Shown here piece after piece: positions 46,792-55,762 of a DNA stretch of 64,000 bases; position 1 is the first letter of the stretch, and every line of letters begins with the position of its first letter. The position numbers were made by a program, and so were the translations under genes. The stretch is taken from positions 310,001 through 374,000 of the forward strand of contig BPKK01000001.1 in assembly GCA_026005095.1 (NCBI GenBank). Direction: 5' to 3'. Below the pieces are notes generated by a model, which was given only the letters and a program-made list of their open reading frames with translations, was not told where the DNA came from and made no database searches. Source of the DNA: Silanimonas sp. GTDB lineage: Bacteria; Pseudomonadota; Gammaproteobacteria; Xanthomonadales; Xanthomonadaceae.

Positions 46792-49212
46792 ATGAGCGGT
46801 CCGGCCTCGTCCAGTCCGACCCCCCCCCACGGCCTCGCGAGGAGCACGCTGCCGCGGAAGGTGCGCCACATCCTGCAGGGCTTCCAGGAACTCGTCGCCG
46901 ACGCCTTCGAGCGCGAACTTGGCATCACCCTCAACGAATTCGAGCAGCAGGCTTTCCAGAACGCCGAGCAGGCCCGCAGCAATGCCATCCAGGTACGCTG
47001 GCTGGAAACCCTGCGCACCGTACGCCGCACCCGCAGCGACGTGGTGCCGCGCTTCCTCGAGCACATGGAGGCCGGGCTCGCCGCGATCCGTGATCCCGCC
47101 CCGGGCGGCGATAAGGCCGCTACCCCTCTGCGCGGTGCCGGCGAACTCTCGCTGATCGAAGCCTCCGAGATGGAGGAAAGCGTCGCTCTGGCCGAGATCA
47201 GCAGCCGCATCGAGATGCGCCATAGCCTGCCGATCTATCTGCTCGGCCAGCGCTTCGGCGTGCTGGCCGGCAAGCCGGCCTTCGATTCCGAGAGCCTGCC
47301 GGTAGGGCCGCAGATGATCGCCCGGGCCCTGCGTCATGCCGCCGGCAATCTCGAAATCTCGCCCGAGCACCGGGTGCTGCTCTACCGGCTGTTCGAACGC
47401 CGGATGCTGGTGGAATACGGCCGCCTGCTGGAAGCCCTGAATGCACACCTCATCAGGCACGGCGTGCTGCCGGGCCTGCAGTACATGCCCTTCCGCGCGC
47501 CCGCCAGTCCGCAGAACCGCGGCAGCGAACGCCAGGACGGGCGGACCACCGGCCAGCAGCCGGCCCTGCCCCAGGAAGCCGGCCAGGACTCCGCCGGCCG
47601 CAGCACCGGTTCACAGTCACCCCATGGCCGGGGCGCCTCCGGCGGCCCGGAGGCTCGCGCCGCGGGCGCTGCCGAAGGCGAGCCCCCCCTGCCCTGGCTG
47701 CTGCCCGGCGAGCCCTCCGCACCGGCCATGCCCGGCCCGGCCAGTGCCGCGCCGGCAAGCCTGCCCGGCTTCGAGCAGATCCGCGACCTGCTGAGCGCCA
47801 GGCGCAGCATGCTCTCGAAGCTCTCGGGCACACCCCCGGTCGCGCCTAGCGGCCCAGTGCACCAGCCAGCGCCACAGGAAGTGCAGCATGCGCTGAGCCT
47901 GCTGCAGCCCAGCACCGCCACTTCGGTGAACATGGGCGGCCGCATCGTGCCGCGCACCGTGGCGCACCTGAAGCAGGACCTGCTGGCCCAGCTGCGGCGC
48001 AGCGCGCCGCCCGGCGAGACTCCCAGTCTCTCCGACGAAGACAACGACACTTTCGACCTCGTCGGCATGCTGTTCGACGAACTGGTGAAGGACGTGCGGC
48101 CAGCCAGCCAGGCCGCCACCCTGCTCACCAAGCTGCAGGTGCCACTGCTGCGGGTGGCGCTCTCCGACAAGCGCTTCTTCAACGACAGCCACCACCCCGC
48201 GCGACAGATGCTGAACGCGGTGGCCGAAACTGGCGCCTACTGGCTCGGCGACGACGATGCCGACGGCGCGCTGGTGGCAAAGATGCAGGGTCTGGTGGAC
48301 CGCACCCTGCGCGATTTCGACGGCGACATGTCGCTGTTCGAATCCCTGCTCAAGGACCTGAGCTCGCATCTGCAGACCATCGCCCGCAAGGCGGAAGTGG
48401 CCGAGCGCCGGCACGTCGAGGCCGCGCGCGGCAAGGAACGCCTGGCGCAGGCCCGCGAGCGCGCCGCCGAGGCCGTGAAGGCCATCACCGAAGGCAGCGA
48501 GCTGCCGGTGTTCACCCGCACCCTGCTCAACCAGGCCTGGACCGATGTCATGGCGCTGACCTCGCTGCGCCATGGCGAGGGATCGCTGGCCTGGGCGCAG
48601 CACCTGGAAACGGCGCGCCGGCTCGCCAGCCTCGCCCGCCCCGGCGCCGGCGGGCTTGGTGAGGCGGAATCGGTGGCGCTGCAGAAGGAGGTGGCCGATT
48701 CGCTGCGTCAGGTGGGCTACCACGAGGCCGAATCCGAGGCCATCGCCAAACGTCTGATCGCCCCTGGCACCGATGCTGCGGCCGACGACGCCGCCAGCCG
48801 CACCGAGCTGCTGATGCGGATGAAATCGGCCAGCCGCCTCGGTGCGGTGGAGAAGCCCCCCAAGCCCTCGCCGGAGCTGCTCACCCCCGAGGTCATGGCG
48901 CGGGTGGCACAGATCAAGACCCTGCCCTTCGGCGCCTGGTTCGAGTTCACCACCAATGCCCAGGGCGACAAGGTGCGCCGCCGTCTGTCCTGGTACTCGC
49001 CGGTGAGCGGCACGGCGATGTTCGTGAACCACCGCGGCCAGAAGGTGGGCGATACCAGCATCGAGCACCTCGCCATCCAGATGGTGAATGGCCAGGCCCG
49101 GCTGGTGGAGGAAGAGGCGAAGGTGAGCCTGCTCGACCGCGCCTGGAACGCCGTGGTGAAAACCCTGTCCAGCTTCGGCGGCGGCAGCAAGCCCAGGGAG
49201 GCCGTGGCATGA
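46792..49212 (+). CDS. DUF1631 family protein
   Basis: An 806-residue protein of the DUF1631 family, function unproven. About residues 15-240 are helical (VRHILQGFQELVADAFERELGITLNEFEQQAFQNAEQARSNA, cut here from a longer helix). A Pro/Gly/Ala-rich linker follows (about 245-340), then a second helical block (DLVGMLFDELVKDVRP, LLTKLQVPLLRVALSDKRFFNDSHHPARQMLNAVAETG). The C-terminus (FGAWFEFTTNAQGDKVRRRL, SGTAMFVNHRGQKVGD) looks like a small beta barrel. The ATG at 46792 is preferred to a TTG 18 bases upstream. It overlaps the PilZ gene by ATGA, linking it to c-di-GMP signalling. No signal peptide or membrane helix. Confidence 0.85.
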   Translation: MSGPASSSPTPPHGLARSTLPRKVRHILQGFQELVADAFERELGITLNEFEQQAFQNAEQARSNAIQVRWLETLRTVRRTRSDVVPRFLEHMEAGLAAIRDPAPGGDKAATPLRGAGELSLIEASEMEESVALAEISSRIEMRHSLPIYLLGQRFGVLAGKPAFDSESLPVGPQMIARALRHAAGNLEISPEHRVLLYRLFERRMLVEYGRLLEALNAHLIRHGVLPGLQYMPFRAPASPQNRGSERQDGRTTGQQPALPQEAGQDSAGRSTGSQSPHGRGASGGPEARAAGAAEGEPPLPWLLPGEPSAPAMPGPASAAPASLPGFEQIRDLLSARRSMLSKLSGTPPVAPSGPVHQPAPQEVQHALSLLQPSTATSVNMGGRIVPRTVAHLKQDLLAQLRRSAPPGETPSLSDEDNDTFDLVGMLFDELVKDVRPASQAATLLTKLQVPLLRVALSDKRFFNDSHHPARQMLNAVAETGAYWLGDDDADGALVAKMQGLVDRTLRDFDGDMSLFESLLKDLSSHLQTIARKAEVAERRHVEAARGKERLAQARERAAEAVKAITEGSELPVFTRTLLNQAWTDVMALTSLRHGEGSLAWAQHLETARRLASLARPGAGGLGEAESVALQKEVADSLRQVGYHEAESEAIAKRLIAPGTDAAADDAASRTELLMRMKSASRLGAVEKPPKPSPELLTPEVMARVAQIKTLPFGAWFEFTTNAQGDKVRRRLSWYSPVSGTAMFVNHRGQKVGDTSIEHLAIQMVNGQARLVEEEAKVSLLDRAWNAVVKTLSSFGGGSKPREAVA

Positions 49213-49565
49213 GCCAGCACAACGAATACCGGCGCGCCAAGCGGCGCCGCGCCACCCTCGACATCGCCGTGATCGACGCGATGACCGACCAGGTGGTGGG
49301 CAAGATTGGCAACCTCTCGGAATCCGGCGTGCTGCTGATCCTCGGCGCGCCGCCCTGTGCCGATGCGCTCTACCAGTTCCGCTTCGACCTGCCGGTGGGC
49401 AGCGGCCGCCCGCTCGAGGTGGAGGTGGGTGCGCACGAACTGTGGCAGGACGATGCCGCCGCGCCGGGCCAGGTCTGGGCCGGCTTCCGTTTCATCGATG
49501 TCTCGGCCAATTCACTGGCCAACATCCGCCAGTGGGTCGAACAGCCCGGCAGCGACTACGTCTGA
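49209..49565 (+). CDS. PilZ domain protein, predicted c-di-GMP receptor
   Basis: A 118-residue single-domain PilZ protein. Both c-di-GMP-binding motifs are present: the Arg-rich RxxxR (RRAKRRR, residues 8-14) and NxSxxG (NLSESG, 35-40). The rest is the expected beta barrel (YQFRFDLPVGSGRPLEVEVGAHELWQ, VWAGFRFIDVSANSLANIRQWV). It overlaps the DUF1631 gene by ATGA, so the two products are made together and may act as a pair. The EAL protein at 22.8-24.0 kb and the pil operon offer possible c-di-GMP partners. Confidence 0.9.
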   Translation: MSQHNEYRRAKRRRATLDIAVIDAMTDQVVGKIGNLSESGVLLILGAPPCADALYQFRFDLPVGSGRPLEVEVGAHELWQDDAAAPGQVWAGFRFIDVSANSLANIRQWVEQPGSDYV

Positions 49566-50641
49566 GCATCCGTGCCCGGCCCGGGCTCATCGGCACGCTG
49601 CTGGCCGCGCTGCTCGCGGCCTGCGCCGCCGAGCCCCCGCGGCAGGAGCGCTGGATCGCCTTTGGCAGCCTTGCCGCCGTGCAGTTTCCTCCCGGCACCG
49701 AAACCGCGGCGGAGCGCGAGGCGCTGGCCAGCGTGGCCAGGCTCTGGGCGACGCTGGAGCGGGACTGGCATGCCTGGCAGCCCTCTACTCTCACCCGCTT
49801 CAATGCAGCGCTGGCCGGCGGCGCCACGGTGACGGCCCCCCAGGCCCTGCGCCTGCCCATCGCCCGCAGCCGGCCCCTGCTCGCCGAGAGTGCGGGCTGG
49901 TTCGACCCTGGCATCGGCCGGCTGGTGGCGCTCTGGGGCTTCCACACCAGCGAGTACCCGCTCACCACACCGCCGCCGGACGCCGCCGCGCTGGCTGCCT
50001 GGGCAGCACGCCCGGATTCGCTCGCCGATCTCGAATGCGATGTGGCCTGGCGCTGCCGCAGCCGGGCCCCGCAGCTCCAGCTCGACTTCAATGCCATGGC
50101 CGAGGGCCTGGCGCTGGAACTCGCGGCCGCGCAGCTTCGCGCACAGGGCGTGCGGCATGCCCTGCTCGACCTCGGCGGCGACATGCTGGCCCTGGGTGAG
50201 CGGGCCGGCCGTCCCTGGCGGGTGGGCCTCGACGATGGCAGGGGCGGCGTGCTCGGCGGCGTGGAACTGCGCGATGGCGAGGCTTTCATGAGTTCCGGCA
50301 GCTATGCGAAGTGGCGCCCCGCTCCGGAGGGCGGGCGCTGGCCGCACGTGCTGGAACCCCGAAGCGGCCAGCCGGCCCGTGGCACCCGGCTGGTGGCGGT
50401 GCTGCACCCCGACCCGGTACGCGCCGATGCCGCCGCCACCGCCCTGCTCGCCGCCGGCCCCGAACACTTCGCCCGGCTGGTGGACTCCCTGCACCTTGGC
50501 TGCGCCCTGCTGGTGGACGAGGCGGGAACGGCCTGGCTCACCCCAGGCATGGCCGCACGCTTCCAGTGGCAGCAAACCCTGCCACAACGCCGCCTGCCGG
50601 GCACGGAGGCCGGTTGCGCTCCGGCGCTCCCGCCGTCCTGA
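49532..50641 (+). CDS. apbE: ApbE-like FAD:protein FMN transferase, lipoprotein
   Basis: An ApbE-family flavin transferase, which links FMN covalently to proteins in the cell envelope. No ATG serves as start; the GTG at 49532, inside the PilZ gene, yields MGRTARQRLRLSIRARPGLIG with lipobox LLAAC (Cys31). CTG at 49562 is the only nearer option. WFDPGIGRLVALWGF, LDLGGDMLALG and the Mg-binding-like DAAATALLAAG match the family. The usual KGYAVD motif reads AEGLALE and the DPRTG motif reads EPRSG, so activity or substrate may differ. Possibly co-transcribed with the PilZ gene. Confidence 0.75.
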   Translation: MGRTARQRLRLSIRARPGLIGTLLAALLAACAAEPPRQERWIAFGSLAAVQFPPGTETAAEREALASVARLWATLERDWHAWQPSTLTRFNAALAGGATVTAPQALRLPIARSRPLLAESAGWFDPGIGRLVALWGFHTSEYPLTTPPPDAAALAAWAARPDSLADLECDVAWRCRSRAPQLQLDFNAMAEGLALELAAAQLRAQGVRHALLDLGGDMLALGERAGRPWRVGLDDGRGGVLGGVELRDGEAFMSSGSYAKWRPAPEGGRWPHVLEPRSGQPARGTRLVAVLHPDPVRADAAATALLAAGPEHFARLVDSLHLGCALLVDEAGTAWLTPGMAARFQWQQTLPQRRLPGTEAGCAPALPPS

Positions 50642-50700
50642 GCCCTGTCCGAGGCCACTGCGGCACAATCGGGCTTTCCCCTGCCACGTTCCGGGCCGCC

Positions 50701-51999
50701 ATGTCTTCGCTGTACGCCGAGCACCTCGCCATCCTCATGCAGCGCGCCGATGCCGCGCTCGCCAAGGCCGGTTTCGACCATCTCCTGATCGCCTCGGGCG
50801 TGGAGAAGTACCAGTTCCTCGACGACCGCCCCTACCCCTTCAAGCCCAACCCGCACTTCCGGCACTGGGTACCGCTGCAGCAGCACCCGCACAGCTGGAT
50901 CGCCTACACCCCGGGCCAGCGGCCAGTGCTGGTCTACCACCAGCCCGACGACTACTGGCACGTACCGCCGGCGCCGCCCGAGGGTGCCTGGGTGGAGCAC
51001 TTCGACATCCGCCTGATCCGCGAGCCGCAGGAGGCCGCCGCCCACCTGCCGCGCGGCCGTGCAGCCATCGTCGGCGAGGCCGATGCCGCGCTCGAGGGCG
51101 TGGTGCCGAACAACCCGCCGGTACTGCTGAATGCCCTGCACTACCAGCGTGGCTTCAAGACCGCCTACGAACTCGACCGCATGCGCCGCGCCCAGCGCCG
51201 GGCGGTGAAGGGCCACCGCGCTGCCGAGGCCGCGTTCCGCGCCGGCGGTTCGGAGCGGGAGATCCACCGCGCCTACCTCGAGGCCACCGGGCACAGCGAT
51301 CTTGATCTGCCCTATACCAACATCATCGGGCTCAACCAGCATGCCGCGGTGCTGCACTACCAGTACCAGTCGCCCGAGCGCCCGGCAAAACCGCTCAGCT
51401 TCCTGATCGATGCCGGCGCGGAAGTGGACGGCTATGCTTCCGACATCACCCGCACCTATGCCATGCATGAAGGCGTCTTCGCCGACTTGATCGCCGCCGT
51501 GGACGCCGAGCAACAGGCCCTGTGCAGGAAGGTGCGCAGCGGCGTGGACTACCGCGACCTGCACCTCGAATGCCACCTCAGGCTGGGCGGCGTGCTGCGC
51601 AGCGCTGGCATCGTGGACATGGATCCGGGCGAGATGGTGGCCGAAGGCGTGACCAGCGTGTTCTTCCCGCACGGCCTCGGCCACCCCATCGGCCTGCAGG
51701 TGCACGACGTGGCTGGCCGCCATGACGAGGAGGGCAACGAGATCCCACGCCCCGCCGGCCACCCCTACCTGCGCACCACCCGCACCCTGGCCCCGGGCAT
51801 GGTCGTCACCATCGAACCCGGCCTCTACTTCATCCCCCTGCTGCTGGAGCGGCTGAAAGCCGGTCCGCAGGCGAAACACGTGGACTGGACCGCCATCGAG
51901 GCCCTGCTGCCCTACGGCGGCATCCGCATCGAAGACGAAGTGGCCTGCACCGACGGCGAGCCAGAGAACCTGACACGGGAGGCATTCGCAGACGCCTGA
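50701..51999 (+). CDS. pepQ: Xaa-Pro dipeptidase
   Basis: A 432-residue cytoplasmic metallopeptidase splitting dipeptides with C-terminal proline. The N-terminal creatinase-like domain (HLLIASGVEKYQFLDDRPYPFKPNPHF) precedes a pita-bread catalytic domain with all five metal ligands: two Asp in LIDAGAEVDGYASDITRTYA, the His of HGLGHPIGLQVHD, the Glu of VTIEPGLYF and the Glu of GIRIEDEV. The length and the VEKYQFLDDRPYPFK motif are those of PepQ rather than PepP. It converges on cysNC; a 7-bp stem (tgagcc/ggctca region, about 51997-52021) lies between the stops. Confidence 0.93.
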   Translation: MSSLYAEHLAILMQRADAALAKAGFDHLLIASGVEKYQFLDDRPYPFKPNPHFRHWVPLQQHPHSWIAYTPGQRPVLVYHQPDDYWHVPPAPPEGAWVEHFDIRLIREPQEAAAHLPRGRAAIVGEADAALEGVVPNNPPVLLNALHYQRGFKTAYELDRMRRAQRRAVKGHRAAEAAFRAGGSEREIHRAYLEATGHSDLDLPYTNIIGLNQHAAVLHYQYQSPERPAKPLSFLIDAGAEVDGYASDITRTYAMHEGVFADLIAAVDAEQQALCRKVRSGVDYRDLHLECHLRLGGVLRSAGIVDMDPGEMVAEGVTSVFFPHGLGHPIGLQVHDVAGRHDEEGNEIPRPAGHPYLRTTRTLAPGMVVTIEPGLYFIPLLLERLKAGPQAKHVDWTAIEALLPYGGIRIEDEVACTDGEPENLTREAFADA

Positions 52000-52018
52000 G
52001 CCACTGGCGACGGCCGGC

Positions 52019-53935
52019 TCAGACCTCGCCTAGCGCCGTGAGCACCGCGGCCACCAGGGCCTCGACGTCGGTGGCATCGGTACTGACATGCACCTCGGGC
52101 GCCAGCGGCGGCTCGTAGCCGGCGCCGATGCCGATGGCATGCCCGAGCTCCCCGGCGCGGGCGCGAGCGTAGAGGCCCTTGGGATCGCGGGCGGCGCAGG
52201 TCTCGGGCGAGGCATCGACGAAGACCTCGATGAACTCGCCGGGAGCGAAGCGGGCGCGCACGGCCTCGCGGTCGGCGCGGTAGGGCGAGATGGCGCTGAC
52301 GATCACGATGAGGCCGGCCTCCACCATCAGCCGCGCCACTTCGCCCAGGCGCCGCACGTGCTCGCGACGCTCCTCGGGAGCAAAGCCAAGGTCTTTCGAC
52401 AGCCCGGTGCGGGTGTTGTCGCCATCGAGCAGCATGGTGTGGCGGCCGCGGGCGGCGAGGCGGCGTTCCAGCGCATCGGCAAGCGTGCTCTTGCCGGCAC
52501 CGGACAGGCCGGTGAGCCAGAGGCAGCGGGCCTGCTGGCCCTTGGCGGCAGCGCGTTCGGCAGGCCCCAAGCTGAAGGCCTGGGCATAGGCGCGCCCGGC
52601 CCCCTCGGCAATCGCCTCCACCACCGTACCAGCCCCGGCCGTGGCATGGCTGGCACGGTCGATGAGGATGAAGGCGCCCAGCGCCCGCTCGTCCTCGAAG
52701 CGTGCCAGCGGCAGGCGCGCTTCCAACTCGAGCTCGACGCGACCGATGGCATTGAGTGGCAGTTCACCGGCGGCATGTGTGGCGCCGGTGTGGATGTCGC
52801 ACTGGTGCTCGATGGCTACCACCTGTGCCGGCACGGTCTTCGGCCCCACGCGCAGCAGGTAGCGCCGGCCCGGGACGAGCGGCGCCTCGTCGAGCCAGAC
52901 GAGGTCGGCGCGCAGGCGGCGGGCCAGCACGGGCGCGGTGCCGGGGGCCACCACGAGATCGCCGCGCGAGACATCGAGGTCCTCGTGGAAGATCAGGGTC
53001 ACCGGCTGGCCGGCCTCGGCGGCGGCCAGTTCACGCCCCGGGCCGATCACCCGGGCCACGGTGGCGCAGGTGCCGGCGGGCAGCACCTGCACGGTATCGC
53101 CCACCGCCACGCGGCCGGCGGTCACGGTGCCGGCCACGCCGCGGAAGTCCTGGTGCGGGCGGTTGATCCACTGCACCGGCAGGCGGAAGGCCGCCGCAGT
53201 CGGGGGCTCGAGCGCCGGCAGCGCCTCCAGGGTGGGCAGCAGGGGCTGGCCTGTGAACCAGGGGCTGTGCGCCGAGGCCAGGAGCAGGTTGTCGCCATGC
53301 AGGGCGGAGAGCGGGATGGCATGCACCTCCTCGATGCCGAGCGCCTGCGCCAGCGCGCGGTAGTCCTCGTGGATGGCGCGGAAGCGGGCCTCGCTCCAGC
53401 CCACGAGGTCCATCTTGTTCACCGCCAGCACCACCCGCTTCAGGCCCAGCAGGCGCACGATGCGGCTGTGGCGGCGGGTCTGCGGCAGCACGCCCTTGCG
53501 GGCGTCCACCAGCACCACGGCGAGATCGGCGCCCGAGGCGCCGGTGGCCATGTTGCGGGTGTACTGCTCGTGGCCCGGGCAGTCGGCCACGATGAAGCGG
53601 CGGCGCTCGGTGCCGAAGTAGCGGTAGGCGACATCGATGGTGATGCCCTGCTCGCGTTCGGCCTCGAGGCCGTCCACCAGCAGGGCGAAGTCCAGTGCGC
53701 CGCCCCGGGCGCCGAGGCGGGCGCTGTCGCGGGCCAGGGCCTCGCGCTGGTCCAGCGCAAGGCTGCCGCTATCGTGCAGCAGGCGGCCGATCAGGGTGCT
53801 CTTGCCGTCGTCCACGCTGCCGCAGGTGATGAAGCGCAGCAGCGGTAGGGCCTCGTGGTGGCGCAGGGCGCGGTAGGCGCCGTGGCGCGGCCTGCCTTCG
53901 TCGTCGGGAAGGCGGTAGGCGGGGGTGCCGTCCAT
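52019..53935 (-). CDS. cysNC: bifunctional sulfate adenylyltransferase subunit 1 / APS kinase
   Basis: A 638-residue fusion. The N-terminal CysN GTPase drives ATP sulfurylase: P-loop GSVDDGKSTLIGRLL (about 39-53), DCPGHEQYTRNM, NKMDLVGW, then two EF-Tu-like barrels. The C-terminal APS kinase (about 440-638) has GLSGAGKSTLADAL, DGDNTRTGLSKDLGF, and FVDASPETCAARDPKGLYARARAGEL. Together with CysD it makes PAPS from sulfate. The ATG at 53935 shares a base with the cysD stop. The fusion is known from Xanthomonas and pseudomonads and agrees with the PAPS-type CysH encoded nearby. Confidence 0.95.
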   Translation of the reverse strand: MDGTPAYRLPDDEGRPRHGAYRALRHHEALPLLRFITCGSVDDGKSTLIGRLLHDSGSLALDQREALARDSARLGARGGALDFALLVDGLEAEREQGITIDVAYRYFGTERRRFIVADCPGHEQYTRNMATGASGADLAVVLVDARKGVLPQTRRHSRIVRLLGLKRVVLAVNKMDLVGWSEARFRAIHEDYRALAQALGIEEVHAIPLSALHGDNLLLASAHSPWFTGQPLLPTLEALPALEPPTAAAFRLPVQWINRPHQDFRGVAGTVTAGRVAVGDTVQVLPAGTCATVARVIGPGRELAAAEAGQPVTLIFHEDLDVSRGDLVVAPGTAPVLARRLRADLVWLDEAPLVPGRRYLLRVGPKTVPAQVVAIEHQCDIHTGATHAAGELPLNAIGRVELELEARLPLARFEDERALGAFILIDRASHATAGAGTVVEAIAEGAGRAYAQAFSLGPAERAAAKGQQARCLWLTGLSGAGKSTLADALERRLAARGRHTMLLDGDNTRTGLSKDLGFAPEERREHVRRLGEVARLMVEAGLIVIVSAISPYRADREAVRARFAPGEFIEVFVDASPETCAARDPKGLYARARAGELGHAIGIGAGYEPPLAPEVHVSTDATDVEALVAAVLTALGEV

Positions 53936-54834
53936 CAGAAATAGCCCTCGACTTTCTTCAGTTCCATCGAGCTTGCGGGGTCGTGGTCGATCACCCGGCC
54001 CTGACGCTCGGAGACAGTGGCCACCAGCAGCTCCTCGACGATGGCCTCCACCGTGTCGGCGGTGGATTCGATGCCGCCGGTGAGCGGATAGCAGCCCAGG
54101 GTGCGGAAGCGCACCGAGCGCCATTCGGGCTGCTCGCCGGGTTTCAGCGGCAGGCGTTCGTCATCGACCATGATCAGCGCCCCCTCACGCTCTACCACCG
54201 GGCGGCGGGCGGCGAAGTAGAGCGCCGGCAATTCGATGCCCTCGCGCAGGATGTACAGCCACACATCCAGCTCGGTCCAGTTCGAGAGCGGGAATACACG
54301 CACGCTCTCGCCGCGGTGGATGCGACCGTTGTAGAGGTTCCAGAACTCCGGGCGCTGGCGCTTGGGATCCCAGCGCTGGTGGGCGTCGCGGAAGGAGAAC
54401 AGACGCTCCTTGGCCCGCGATTTCTCCTCGTCGCGGCGCGCCCCGCCGATGGCGCAGTCATAGCCGCCGCGGGCCAGGGCCTGCTTGAGGCCTTGGGTGC
54501 GCATCACGTCGGTATGCACCGCCGCGCCATGCACGAAAGGATCGATGCCGGCCGCCCGTCCCTCCTCGTTGACATGCACCCGAAGCTCGACGCCGTGGCG
54601 CCTGGGCACCTGGTCACGGAAGGCGTAGGCCTCGCGGAACTCGAAGGTGCTGTCGATGTGCAGCAGGGGGATCGGCGGTGGCGCCGGGTGGAAGGCCTTC
54701 TTCATCAGGTGCAGCAGCACCGTGCTGTCCTTGCCGATGGAATAGAGCAGCACCGGGTTGCGGAACTGCGCCGCGACCTCGCGCAGCAGATACAGGCTCT
54801 CGGCTTCGAGGCGGTCGAGGTGGGACAGGGCCAT
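53935..54834 (-). CDS. cysD: sulfate adenylyltransferase subunit 2
   Basis: A 299-residue catalytic ATP sulfurylase subunit of the PP-loop family, forming adenosine 5'-phosphosulfate. The pyrophosphate-binding loop is [20 protein letters not shown], and [36 protein letters not shown] and [28 protein letters not shown] follow. It ends LKKVEGYF. The gene lies 5 bp after the TSUP gene and overlaps cysNC by one base: a tight operon. Confidence 0.96.
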   Translation of the reverse strand: MALSHLDRLEAESLYLLREVAAQFRNPVLLYSIGKDSTVLLHLMKKAFHPAPPPIPLLHIDSTFEFREAYAFRDQVPRRHGVELRVHVNEEGRAAGIDPFVHGAAVHTDVMRTQGLKQALARGGYDCAIGGARRDEEKSRAKERLFSFRDAHQRWDPKRQRPEFWNLYNGRIHRGESVRVFPLSNWTELDVWLYILREGIELPALYFAARRPVVEREGALIMVDDERLPLKPGEQPEWRSVRFRTLGCYPLTGGIESTADTVEAIVEELLVATVSERQGRVIDHDPASSMELKKVEGYF

Positions 54835-54839
54835 GGCGG

Positions 54840-55577
54840 TCAACGGGACAGGTTGTAGAGGCTGAGCAGCACCACCAGCCCGCCAACGGCGGCCATCAGC
54901 GGGCGGGCCGGCAGGCGGCGGGTGAGCCAGGCGGCGAAGGGCGCGGCCACCACGCCACCCACCAGCAGGCCGGCCACCACGTGCACGTGGCTGATGCCCA
55001 GGGTGGCGACGAAGACCGCCGAGATGGCGGCGCTGACGAAGAACTCGGCGGCATTGGCCGTGCCGATGGCGAAGCGCGGCTCGATGTGCCGGGCCATCAG
55101 GTGCGGGGTGATCATCGAGCCCCAACCGCCGCCGCCCACGGCATCGAGAAAGCCGGCGCCGAAGCCCAGCGGCAGGGCAGTGCCGCGCCGTGCTTCGGCG
55201 CGCCGGCCGCGGAAGGCGCGCAGCAGCAGCAGCAGGCCCACCAGCAGCAGGTAGGCCGCTACCAGCGGCCGCAACCAGGCGAGGTCCACGCTGCCGAGGA
55301 ACCAGGCGCCCAGTGCTCCGCCTACCACGCCCGGCAGGGCCAGCTGCCAGAGCAGGCCGCGGTCGATGTTGCCGAACAGACCATGGCTCAGGCCGGAGAC
55401 CCCGGTGGTGGCCACCTCGGCGGCATGCACGCTGGCACTGGCGAGCGCCGGCGGCAGGCCGAACGCGAGCAGCAGGCTGGAACTGGTGACGCCATAAGCC
55501 ATGCCCAGCGCGCCGTCCACGGTCTGAGCGGCAAGACCGATGGCAACGAAGACGAAGAACTCGGGCGGGATGTCCAT
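54840..55577 (-). CDS. TSUP family (TauE/SafE) membrane transporter, probable sulfur-oxyanion carrier
   Basis: A 245-residue inner-membrane protein with about eight hydrophobic segments and the two TSUP repeats: [50 protein letters not shown] (cut from a longer match) and [22 protein letters not shown]. The ATG at 55577 ([18 protein letters not shown]) is preferred to a start 31 codons upstream that adds a Gly/Arg-rich stretch. It is first in an operon with cysD and cysNC, and no CysTWA or SulP-type sulfate importer is visible in the window. I infer sulfate or sulfite transport; direction cannot be read from sequence. Confidence 0.85.
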   Translation of the reverse strand: MDIPPEFFVFVAIGLAAQTVDGALGMAYGVTSSSLLLAFGLPPALASASVHAAEVATTGVSGLSHGLFGNIDRGLLWQLALPGVVGGALGAWFLGSVDLAWLRPLVAAYLLLVGLLLLLRAFRGRRAEARRGTALPLGFGAGFLDAVGGGGWGSMITPHLMARHIEPRFAIGTANAAEFFVSAAISAVFVATLGISHVHVVAGLLVGGVVAAPFAAWLTRRLPARPLMAAVGGLVVLLSLYNLSR

Positions 55578-55643
55578 GCGCGGCAGAAGTTCGGGGAGGG
55601 CGCATCCTCGGCCGCCGCCACGCCAGCGGGAAATGCCGCCCCC

Positions 55644-55695
55644 GCATAGGCAGATAACCGCGGTCGGCACATTCGCCGGGGTTATCTGCCTATGC
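55644..55695. repeat. 16-bp inverted repeat centred between divergent cys operons
   Basis: Arms gcataggcagataacc (55644-55659) and ggttatctgcctatgc (55680-55695) match perfectly around a 20-bp spacer. The repeat lies 66 bp before the TSUP start on one side and 67 bp before the cysJ start on the other. It is A/T-richer than its surroundings. It could be a pair of facing activator sites (CysB would be the obvious candidate), two mirrored promoter elements, or a leader hairpin. Confidence 0.75.
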
Positions 55696-55762
55696 CGGCT
55701 GCTGCTTTCCGGCAGGGCCGCGAACGGCGGGAGACTGCCCGCCTGCCTCGCTCCGGCCCGCC

